Part shown: piece after piece, positions 1-5,315 of the stretch
Numbering within the stretch: position 1 is the first letter of the stretch
Layout: every line of letters starts with the position of its first letter
Assembly: GCA_045114665.1 (NCBI GenBank)
Contig: JBGUKW010000008.1
Coordinates: 1 to 5,498 of the forward strand
DNA from: CADAWZ01 sp045114665
GTDB taxonomy: Bacteria; Vulcanimicrobiota; CADAWZ01
Direction: 5' to 3'
Length of the DNA stretch: 5,498 nucleotides
The notes under the pieces: model-generated
What the model was told of the DNA's origin: nothing
The model's database searches: none
What the model saw: the letters and a program-made list of their open reading frames with translations, nothing else
Translations under genes and position numbers: made by a program

Positions 1-63
1 ACAATTTTTTTGCCTCTTTATATAATGCATAACAAGTATTTATATTATAATATTTTTAGTTTG

Positions 64-453
64 TCAATATATTTTTATTGTTTTTTCCAAAAAATAACGG
101 ACTTTCATCTCGGATACAAGTAACCGAGAATTCCCGTCCGTTTTCTTAAAAATTAAAATATCTGGCTTTTTTCCAATAGTATTAAGTTCCTCTTGATATT
201 TAGAATAAAATTCAGCAAAATTTTTATCTCCTGCAGAAATATTATCATTTCTCCCATATTTAACTGCTATATAATCACTATAATTTGAGTTAATAGCTTC
301 AAAAACAATGCTTTCAGCCCAATCTCCTTGTTCTTTATTTGTAATAAATTCTGAACTTACACTTGTTGGAACCTTCCCAGATATTTTTATATCAGTGTCT
401 ATTTCTAACGGCAAATTTCTAACTAATTTATCAATTTTTTCTTTATAAATCAT
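64..453 (-). CDS. AccI-like type II restriction endonuclease, N-terminal fragment (probable gene remnant)
   Basis: A 129-residue frame. The start is taken at the second ATG (453) because a GGAGG ribosome site (463-459) lies five bases before it; the first ATG (465) overlaps that site. From memory, the stretch ITNKEQGDWAE, then KYGR and GKKPDILIF, resembles AccI-family PD-(D/E)XK restriction endonucleases, which are roughly 350 or more residues long. The E of GDWAE and the PD pair would be parts of the nuclease core. Similarity appears to stop at residue ~104: the next 15 residues are encoded by a 47-bp palindrome, and the frame closes ten residues later. The apparent S-E-M-K motif therefore lies in palindrome-derived sequence and is unlikely to be catalytic. 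No partner methyltransferase is in the window. The gene sits directly behind the malG terminator with no visible promoter of its own. Family assignment is moderate; the truncation reading depends on it. A short intact protein of unknown role is the alternative. Confidence 0.55.
   Translation of the reverse strand: MIYKEKIDKLVRNLPLEIDTDIKISGKVPTSVSSEFITNKEQGDWAESIVFEAINSNYSDYIAVKYGRNDNISAGDKNFAEFYSKYQEELNTIGKKPDILIFKKTDGNSRLLVSEMKVRYFLEKTIKIY
96..142. terminator. 47-bp palindromic stem-loop, two-way terminator-like
   Basis: Outer arms AACGGAC (96-102) and GTCCGTT (136-142) match perfectly. Inner arms TCTCGG (108-113) and CCGAGA (124-129) match perfectly, and the centre TACAAGTA is itself palindromic. 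The arms are separated by unpaired 5- and 6-base stretches. The minus strand continues into TATTTTTT and the plus strand into TTTTCTT, so it could terminate transcription both ways. It lies inside the end of the restriction-like frame, which is odd for an ordinary terminator. It could instead be a small inserted repeat, or the terminator of a neighbour brought in by deletion. Confidence 0.6.
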
Positions 454-468
454 TTTTTCCTCCATTAA

Positions 469-508
469 AAATCCCGCTCTTATTCATGACGACATTGGAG
501 CGGGATTT
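469..508. terminator. Rho-independent terminator at the end of the mal operon
   Basis: A perfect 11-bp stem, AAATCCCGCTC (469-479) with GAGCGGGATTT (498-508), encloses an 18-base loop. It lies 20 bases past the malG stop codon. On the minus strand the stem runs into a T tract (TTTTT counting the stem end); on the plus strand it is followed by ATTCGATTTTTT. It most likely ends the malEFG transcript. Its T tract is also only about ten bases from the GGAGG of the restriction-like gene, so that gene would need read-through to be expressed. Confidence 0.85.
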
Positions 509-528
509 ATTCGATTTTTTAAAATTTG

Positions 529-1389
529 TTAGCCTTTTACAGCTCCCTTTGTAAGACCTTCAACAAGGAATCTCTGTAAACTCAAAAATACGACCAAGAT
601 TGGAAGAGAACCTAAAACAGAAGCTGCTGCAAACTGTGTCCAGTTCATAGAGAACTTACCACTAATAAATCCTCTGAGTCCAACAGCAAGTGTATATTGT
701 GAAGAATCTTGAAGGACGATAGAAGGAATCAAGAAATCATTGTATGCTCCAATAAATGTGAATATAGCTATAACAGCCATGATTGGTCCCATTATAGGAA
801 GAACAATCTTTACAAATGTCTGCCAACGAGTTGCTCCATCTATATAAGCAGATTCTTCAAGCTCTTTTGGAACACTTCCATCAATATAACCTTTTATAAG
901 CCACATATTGAAAGGAATATTTCCGCCTGTATAAATCAAAATCAATCCAGGTAAATTAAATCCTATAAATCCTGCTGTCCACTGATCAAAGAAATTTAAT
1001 AGATTGTAAAGAGCAACCATGGCCATAGTTGCAGGAAACATTTGGATTATGATTAAAGCAACAAGTCCCTGTTTTCTAAATGCAAATCTAAACCTCGAAA
1101 AAGCATATCCAGCAACACATGTGAATATAAGACAAAGTGCTGTACTTATCGAACATACAATAAAACTATTTTTAACCCAAAGACCAAAATCAGATTCTGT
1201 CAAAAGTTTTATATAGTTTCCAAAAGACATCTTTGAGAAATCAACATTCTGACCTGAAAACATATTACCTACATCTTGAAGAGAAGCATTTACAATCCAA
1301 AATACAGGCATCAAAACGGCAATGGTAACACCTATCATGACCAGATGTCTAATCGCCAAATCCAAAGTATTTTTCTGTTTTTTATTCAT
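529..1389 (-). CDS. malG: Maltose/maltodextrin ABC transporter permease MalG
   Basis: One of the two inner-membrane subunits that form the maltose/maltodextrin import channel with MalF. The 286-residue length is normal for MalG. About six membrane segments are visible (roughly residues 12-34, 72-97, 109-131, 144-164, 203-225 and 253-275). The cytoplasmic EAA loop that contacts the ATPase runs from E178 to P198 (EESAYIDGA, then KIVLP). The C-terminus FLVEGLTKGAVKG is a MalG hallmark; in the E. coli system this tail reaches into the binding site to promote release of sugar. The start is supported by AGGAG (1403-1399), nine bases before ATG. It is the last gene of the operon, 33 bases after malF, and is followed by a strong terminator. 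Sugar specificity within the maltose/maltodextrin class cannot be set from sequence alone. Confidence 0.95.
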   Translation of the reverse strand: MNKKQKNTLDLAIRHLVMIGVTIAVLMPVFWIVNASLQDVGNMFSGQNVDFSKMSFGNYIKLLTESDFGLWVKNSFIVCSISTALCLIFTCVAGYAFSRFRFAFRKQGLVALIIIQMFPATMAMVALYNLLNFFDQWTAGFIGFNLPGLILIYTGGNIPFNMWLIKGYIDGSVPKELEESAYIDGATRWQTFVKIVLPIMGPIMAVIAIFTFIGAYNDFLIPSIVLQDSSQYTLAVGLRGFISGKFSMNWTQFAAASVLGSLPILVVFLSLQRFLVEGLTKGAVKG

Positions 1390-1422
1390 AATAATTTTCT
1401 CCTAAAACTCGATTAAGCGATT

Positions 1423-2436
1423 TTAATCTTCTTTAAAAGCACCAGTTGCTTTGAAGTTTATAGCACTAAGACCACCAATAATAAAGAATATCAATACAGC
1501 ATAGGCACAAGCAAGTCCATATTGTGATAAATTAAATGCAAGTTTATAAGTATAACTTACGAGAATATCTGTAGAACCAGCCTGACTTCCTGGCATTGCT
1601 GGACCTCCTGCTGTCAACAAGTATATACCGACAAAATTGTTAAAAGAAAAACTAAAACTTGTTATCAAAACAGGTAACATTGAAGATCTGAGCTGAGGAA
1701 GTGTTATTTTCCAAAACTGTTGAACTTTTGAAGCACCATCGAGAGAAGAGGCTTCATATAATTCAGAAGAAATCCCCTGTAAAGCTCCTAATGAAATTGA
1801 CATCATATATGGAAAACCAAGCCAAAGATTAACTGTTAAAACTGCAACTTTTGCCCATGCTCCATGTGTTAGCCAAGGAATATTTTGACCTATTGCAAAA
1901 GTTGAAAGATGAAGTCCAATTCCACCAAAACAAGCATTAAATGTTTCAATAGACCAGTTTACAATTCCCAACATAAAATTAATAAAAGCCATTAAACCTG
2001 GAATACTGTTTAACATATTATTGATTGAACCATAATCTGTATTTAAAAGACCTGTCCACATCAAAACAGTAATAAAACTTGGAACTGCCCAAGGTATAAT
2101 CAAAAGTGTTCTATAGAAATTCGATCCCTTAAAATCTTTTTTGTTCAATATCAAAGCAAGTGCAAGACCTATTGCAAATTGACCAAAAACACTGACTAAA
2201 GACCAAATCAATGTCCACCAAAAAACAGCGATAAAAGTTCCAAATTCACCTGTTGTTAAAATTTTTGCATAATTTTTTAATCCAACAAAATCAAATTTAT
2301 CAAAGTGAAAAAGACTGTAATTTGTAAAAGACAATAAAAAACTGTAAATATTCGGAATGACAACAATCAAACCGACAAAGAGGAGAGCTGGTGCAATATA
2401 ATAATAGGGGTACAATTCTAATTTTCGTTTATTCAT
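1423..2436 (-). CDS. malF: Maltose/maltodextrin ABC transporter permease MalF
   Basis: Inner-membrane partner of MalG in the maltose/maltodextrin importer. At 337 residues it lacks the large periplasmic P2 domain of the E. coli protein, as is usual outside Proteobacteria. The EAA loop lies at E228-P247 (EASSLDGAS, then KITLP). The family signature IYLLTAGGPA (271-280) and TDILVSYTYKLAF (289-301) point to maltose-type rather than generic sugar permeases. Membrane segments are clear near 12-36, 67-97, 108-130, 197-217, 254-275 and 305-325. Between LNTDYGSINN and IPWLT, where MalF proteins usually have a short link, there is an extra, partly hydrophobic stretch of about 35-40 residues (~145-184). 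The start ATG lies one base after the malE stop codon, so translation is probably coupled; a TGGA and an upstream GAAAGG at the end of malE are the only ribosome-site candidates. Confidence 0.93.
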   Translation of the reverse strand: MNKRKLELYPYYYIAPALLFVGLIVVIPNIYSFLLSFTNYSLFHFDKFDFVGLKNYAKILTTGEFGTFIAVFWWTLIWSLVSVFGQFAIGLALALILNKKDFKGSNFYRTLLIIPWAVPSFITVLMWTGLLNTDYGSINNMLNSIPGLMAFINFMLGIVNWSIETFNACFGGIGLHLSTFAIGQNIPWLTHGAWAKVAVLTVNLWLGFPYMMSISLGALQGISSELYEASSLDGASKVQQFWKITLPQLRSSMLPVLITSFSFSFNNFVGIYLLTAGGPAMPGSQAGSTDILVSYTYKLAFNLSQYGLACAYAVLIFFIIGGLSAINFKATGAFKED

Positions 2437-2437
2437 T

Positions 2438-3829
2438 TTATTCCATCATACCTTTCACATCTTTGTTAATTCTTTTTTCTGCTGTACTTAAAGCATCTTC
2501 AGGCTTCATTTCTCCTCTAAACATGAGCTGAACAGCTTCTTTCATCGGTTGCCAAACAGCGTTCATCTGAACTATATTTGGAATAGGAGTTCCTGTTGAA
2601 GCAGAATCAAGAACGCCTTTCAAAACATCATTTTCTCTTGATTCAAAATCATTTAGATAAGAGAAAGAAGAATAAGCACTAACTCTTGAAGTCGAAGATA
2701 CATAAGGAACTGAGGCAAGTCTTGGATCTTGCTGTGCATCATATCGAGAAGGCATTCTTGCACCTTCAAGATAAATATCAACTTCTCCCTCTTTGCTACA
2801 GAATTCTTTCATAAATTCAAGAGCTTTTTCTTTATGGAATGATCTGCTATTTAAATAAATACCCTGAACTCCAACAAAAACAGAAGGATTTTTTCCATTG
2901 TCAAGTTTTGGCATTGGAGCAATTCCTGAATTTATACCTCTTTTTTTGAAATCAGCCAAAGCCCAAGGACCATTAAAAGTGAACAAAAGCTCATTTTCCA
3001 TAAATTTTGCATTTGCAATATCTTTGCTCATTCCTTGTGGAATAATTTTATACTTGCCTCTCTGTTGGTTTAAATCACAAATGTATTTTGCAGCTTCAAT
3101 AGCTTCAGGGGTATCCAATCCAACATCATTTATATCAAGTCCATTAGGAGTATCTTTAAATATATATGCTCCATATCCACCAAAAAATGCCCAAGTAAAA
3201 TAGAAATCTTCTACTTCATACAAAAATCCTTCTAACTTTTTACCCTTACAAGCATCAAAATTTATATATTCCTCATATTTTGAGCCTCTTAGAGAATCCA
3301 AAGTTCCTTTATTTGCATGTTGTGCAATTTCTATCAACTCCTTCATTGTTTCAGGAGCTTTTTTTACAAATTTTTTATTATATATAAGACCTGCAGCCTC
3401 CACTGATATTGGAAGTCCAAACAATTTAGCCTTATTATTGTCATTTAAATCAGGACTTGAAAGTGCCTTTAATGGAACTTCGAGAAATTCTTTTGATTCA
3501 TCTTCTGACAATTCTATTGGAGCTATAAGTTTAGCAGTTGCAAAACTTCCAATCCAATCATGTGGTCCTGTTATGACATCTGGTCCTTTAAAAACAGGTC
3601 CTGCTGTTTGATATTTTGCCCTAAGTTCCTCAAAAGGAACTCTGACTATTCTGACTTTCCAACCTTCATTGGCTTTTTCAAAACGATCTGCAGTGGCTCT
3701 GATTGAAGCAGATTCTGTCATATCTGTCCAAAGCACAATTTCTTTCTTTTCATTTTGATTTTGTGATGAACAAGAAGCCGTAAAAAATGCCAATGTAAAT
3801 GCAATTAAAACAAGAAAGATGTTTTTCAT
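2438..3829 (-). CDS. malE: Maltose/maltodextrin-binding lipoprotein MalE
   Basis: Extracytoplasmic sugar-binding protein that delivers maltose/maltodextrins to MalFG. An N-terminal hydrophobic segment (4-18) ends in TASC, giving a lipoprotein site at C20; T at -3 is slightly unusual. Maltose-binding hallmarks follow in order: IVLWTD (31-36), GPDVITGPHDWIG (82-94), GLPISVEAAGLIYNK (138-152), YFTWAFFGGYGAYIF (210-224), DINDVGLDTPEA (232-243), FTFNGPWA (283-290), and a C-terminal QMNAVWQPM with MFRGEMKPEDAL (421-447). The 463 residues exceed the usual 380-420. First gene of the operon, divergent from the epimerase. The ribosome site looks weak: GAAAGG (3849-3844), 14 bases from ATG, with the gap filled by a perfect 7-base tandem duplication. 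No other plausible start preserves the signal peptide. Exact ligand (maltose or longer dextrins) is not resolved. Confidence 0.92.
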   Translation of the reverse strand: MKNIFLVLIAFTLAFFTASCSSQNQNEKKEIVLWTDMTESASIRATADRFEKANEGWKVRIVRVPFEELRAKYQTAGPVFKGPDVITGPHDWIGSFATAKLIAPIELSEDESKEFLEVPLKALSSPDLNDNNKAKLFGLPISVEAAGLIYNKKFVKKAPETMKELIEIAQHANKGTLDSLRGSKYEEYINFDACKGKKLEGFLYEVEDFYFTWAFFGGYGAYIFKDTPNGLDINDVGLDTPEAIEAAKYICDLNQQRGKYKIIPQGMSKDIANAKFMENELLFTFNGPWALADFKKRGINSGIAPMPKLDNGKNPSVFVGVQGIYLNSRSFHKEKALEFMKEFCSKEGEVDIYLEGARMPSRYDAQQDPRLASVPYVSSTSRVSAYSSFSYLNDFESRENDVLKGVLDSASTGTPIPNIVQMNAVWQPMKEAVQLMFRGEMKPEDALSTAEKRINKDVKGMME

Positions 3830-3843
3830 ATTACAGATTACAG
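3830..3843 (-). repeat. 7-bp tandem duplication in the malE ribosome-site spacer
   Basis: Read on the minus strand, the sequence between GAAAGG and the malE ATG is exactly CTGTAAT twice. One copy would give a 7-base gap; two give 14. Because the repeat is outside the coding frame, gain or loss of a unit would change only translation initiation. Confidence 0.9.
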
Positions 3844-3903
3844 CCTTTCAAAAATATAATTTTTGATAATTTCGCTTTTTTATATATGAAAATCCTTTAA
3901 AAG

Positions 3904-3933
3904 TATATATATTATTTATTATATAAATATCAA
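3904..3933 (-). promoter_or_regulatory. Candidate malE promoter
   Basis: On the minus strand TTGATA (3933-3928) is followed after 18 bases by TATATA (3909-3904). Transcription would start near 3897, leaving a leader of about 68 bases before malE. The surrounding 192-bp divergent region is so AT-rich that other -10-like boxes exist, including TATAAT a few bases inside the spacer. A 17-bp palindrome, TATTTAT-TAT-ATAAATA (3913-3929), overlaps the promoter and could be an operator, but such palindromes arise easily by chance here. Confidence 0.35.
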
Positions 3934-3973
3934 AAAGAAGGAATTACACAAAAAAAATAAAAAAAATAATCAT

Positions 3974-4012
3974 GGCTAAAAATAAAGCCTCTCTTTAGTA
4001 GAGATTTGGAGG
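3974..4012 (+). promoter_or_regulatory. Epimerase leader: two small hairpins and GGAGG ribosome site
   Basis: GGCT (3974-3977) can pair with AGCC (3986-3989), and TCTCT (3990-3994) with AGAGA (4000-4004) around a five-base loop. A full GGAGG follows at 4008-4012, nine bases before the ATG. A run of A residues (about 3948-3970) lies just upstream. The hairpins are weak and may have no role; the ribosome site is clear and fixes the start codon. I could not pick a convincing promoter for this strand. Confidence 0.45.
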
Positions 4013-4021
4013 ACAGAAGAT

Positions 4022-4936
4022 ATGAAATCATTAGTAACTGGTGGGGCTGGATTTATTGGCTCAAATATCGTTGACAGACTAATAAAAGATGGTCATGATG
4101 TCATTATACTTGATAATCTATGTACAGGAAGGAAAGAAAATATAAATCCAAAAGCTAAATTTTACAATCTCGATATAACGGATTCAAAAATTGAAGAAAT
4201 ATTTGCAGAAAACAAAATAGATGTCGTATTCCACTTAGCAGCTCAAATTGACGTCAGAAAATCCGTATCAAATCCAATTTTTGATGCAACAACAAATATA
4301 ATAGGCACTATAAATCTATTAAATATGATACAAAAATATAATGTAGGCAAAATTATATACTCATCAAGCGGTGGAGCTGTCTATGGTGAACCAACAAAAT
4401 TACCTGCAGATGAAACACATCCTGTGAGACCATTAGCTCCTTATGGAATAAGCAAACACTGTCCAGAACACTATATAGAATATTACCATGACCTCTACGG
4501 ACTCAAATATACAATACTTAGATATGCAAATGTATATGGTCCAAGACAAGACCCACTTGGTGAAGCAGGAGTCATTGCAATATTCATGGGTAGAATGTTA
4601 AAAGGTGAAACACCAATAATATTTGGCGATGGCAATCAAACAAGAGATTATGTATTTGTTGGTGATGTTGTAAATGCCAATATCTCTGCAATAAATAATG
4701 GAGATAACCAAATATATAATATAGGAACAGGAAAAGAGACATCTGTAAATAAAATATATGCAGTTTTAAGCAAACTTATAGAAAACTCTCCAAAAACAAT
4801 ATATGAAGCAAAAAGACCAGGGGAAGTAGAGAGAATTTGTTTAAATACAGATAGAGCGAAAAAAGAATTATTTTGGAGTGCAGAAGTAACACTTGAAGAG
4901 GGTATCAAAAAAACGCTTGAATTCATAAAAAAATAA
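4022..4936 (+). CDS. galE: NAD-dependent nucleotide-sugar epimerase, UDP-glucose 4-epimerase-like
   Basis: A 304-residue extended short-chain dehydrogenase/reductase, the usual length for compact GalE proteins. It would interconvert UDP-glucose and UDP-galactose, or their N-acetyl forms, in the cytoplasm. The Rossmann motif TGGAGFIGS is at 6-14; D31 (ILDNLCTG) is placed to bind the NAD ribose; DITD (51-54) and HLAAQ (71-75) line the cofactor site. The catalytic pair is Y141 and K145 (YGISK), preceded by SSSGGAVYGEP (114-124). The substrate side shows RYANVYGPRQDP (167-178), RDYVFVGDV (208-216) and NIGTGKETS (233-241). The SSSGGAVYG form is common in bacterial and archaeal GalE-like proteins; related C4-epimerases and dehydratases share this fold, so the exact substrate is uncertain. 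Start supported by GGAGG nine bases upstream. It is divergent from malE and followed by a long non-coding region, so it appears to be a single-gene unit. Confidence 0.85.
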   Translation: MKSLVTGGAGFIGSNIVDRLIKDGHDVIILDNLCTGRKENINPKAKFYNLDITDSKIEEIFAENKIDVVFHLAAQIDVRKSVSNPIFDATTNIIGTINLLNMIQKYNVGKIIYSSSGGAVYGEPTKLPADETHPVRPLAPYGISKHCPEHYIEYYHDLYGLKYTILRYANVYGPRQDPLGEAGVIAIFMGRMLKGETPIIFGDGNQTRDYVFVGDVVNANISAINNGDNQIYNIGTGKETSVNKIYAVLSKLIENSPKTIYEAKRPGEVERICLNTDRAKKELFWSAEVTLEEGIKKTLEFIKK

Positions 4937-4948
4937 AAAAATAATTTT

Positions 4949-4976
4949 ATAAAAAAAGGATATATATTTTTTTTAT
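4949..4976 (+). terminator. Weak A/T-only hairpin after the epimerase
   Basis: ATAAAAAAA (4949-4957) can pair with TTTTTTTAT (4968-4976), 13 bases after the stop codon, and the second arm supplies a T run. It has no G or C in the stem, so it would be a weak terminator at best. It overlaps the first copy of the 51-bp repeat, whose second copy carries a similar hairpin. Confidence 0.3.
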
Positions 4977-5002
4977 AGAATTTTCATAAGACATAATGCA
5001 AA
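4952..5002 (+). repeat. 51-bp direct repeat, copy 1
   Basis: Aligns without gaps to 5061-5111 with 45 of 51 bases identical by eye. The shared core is GGATATATA, a T run, then ATAGAATTTT, TAAG and GCAAA. The two copies are 109 bases apart, start to start. Purpose unknown. Confidence 0.8.
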
Positions 5003-5060
5003 GCGACAAAAAATCATCTTAAAAATTCTTTATGAAGTTAGATGAAAAAAAATATAAAAT

Positions 5061-5111
5061 AAAAAAGGATATATACTTTTTTTATAGAATTTTGTTAAGT
5101 CGTAAAGCAAA
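5061..5111 (+). repeat. 51-bp direct repeat, copy 2
   Basis: Second copy of the repeat at 4952-5002; differences are single-base changes at 5076, 5094, 5095, 5100, 5102 and 5106. It lies about 205 bases before the SLH gene start. Both copies contain an A-run/T-run inverted repeat around GGATATATA. Confidence 0.8.
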
Positions 5112-5148
5112 AAACAAAAATTAAATAGATTTTTAAAAGTGTTCAAGG

Positions 5149-5171
5149 AGTCGGAATAATACTCTCCGACT
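5149..5171 (+). promoter_or_regulatory. Leader stem-loop 1 of the SLH gene
   Basis: AGTCGGA (5149-5155) pairs perfectly with TCCGACT (5165-5171) around a nine-base loop. It stands out in GC content from the surrounding sequence. No T run follows, so it is not a standard terminator on the plus strand; an mRNA-stabilising leader structure is more likely. Confidence 0.5.
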
Positions 5172-5207
5172 TGATACATTGGCTGGCAATATAAAAATAG
5201 ATAAATC

Positions 5208-5239
5208 TTTGGAAAAGAAAACACGGTCACTTTTCCGAA
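5208..5239 (+). promoter_or_regulatory. Leader stem-loop 2 of the SLH gene
   Basis: TTTGGAAAAG (5208-5217) pairs with CTTTTCCGAA (5230-5239), ten pairs including one G-U, around a 12-base loop. It is followed by an A run, not a T run. It lies inside the longer-range pair 5179-5185 with 5271-5277, so the leader may fold as a larger closed unit. Confidence 0.45.
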
Positions 5240-5315
5240 AAAAAAGAAGTTATCTTTGGAATAAATAAAACAGCCAAACACTTATTAACTTATTTTTTTC
5301 GGAGGTTAAATCATT

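Larger units (their letters stand above)
4937..5315 (+). other. 379-bp non-coding region upstream of the SLH gene
   Basis: No credible gene is seen here on either strand. Its left part is nearly pure A/T and holds two copies of a 51-bp direct repeat. Its right part, about 175 bases up to the SLH start, is less AT-rich and contains stem-loops at 5149-5171 and 5208-5239, a long-range pair TTGGCTG (5179-5185) with CAGCCAA (5271-5277), and a ten-base direct repeat ATCTTTGGAA (5205-5214, 5252-5261). A GGAGG ribosome site is at 5301-5305. I infer a tandem upstream control region plus a long structured mRNA leader; no clear -35/-10 pair was found. Confidence 0.5.

Noticed and set aside
2..24. Minus-strand AAGAGG followed by a possible TTG start at the window edge
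   Set aside because: Only the edge is visible and no coding sequence can be read; not enough to call a gene.
105..150. S-E-M-K with upstream PD as a complete PD-(D/E)XK nuclease site
   Set aside because: The E-x-K lies in sequence encoded by one arm of a palindrome, so the match is probably accidental.
96..508. Two hairpins flanking the short gene as ends of a mobile element
   Set aside because: The two hairpins share no sequence, no target duplication or transposase is visible, and each is explained as a terminator.
709..954. Plus-strand open frame of 81 residues
   Set aside because: Lies wholly inside malG on the opposite strand and has no recognisable domain; malG is well supported.
1019..1216. 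Plus-strand open frame of 65 residues
   Set aside because: Antisense to malG, no ribosome site or recognisable domain.
2898..3203. Plus-strand open frame of 101 residues
   Set aside because: Antisense shadow of malE, which has clear maltose-binding signatures across this stretch.
4648..4926. Minus-strand open frame of 92 residues
   Set aside because: Antisense shadow of the epimerase 3' end.
4952..5111. CRISPR array
   Set aside because: Only two diverged copies, no regular spacers and no cas genes in the window.
5030..5281. Minus-strand open frame of 83 residues, rich in F, Y and K
   Set aside because: Composition is what AT-rich non-coding DNA gives; it spans a repeat copy and the SLH leader stem-loops and has no recognisable domain.
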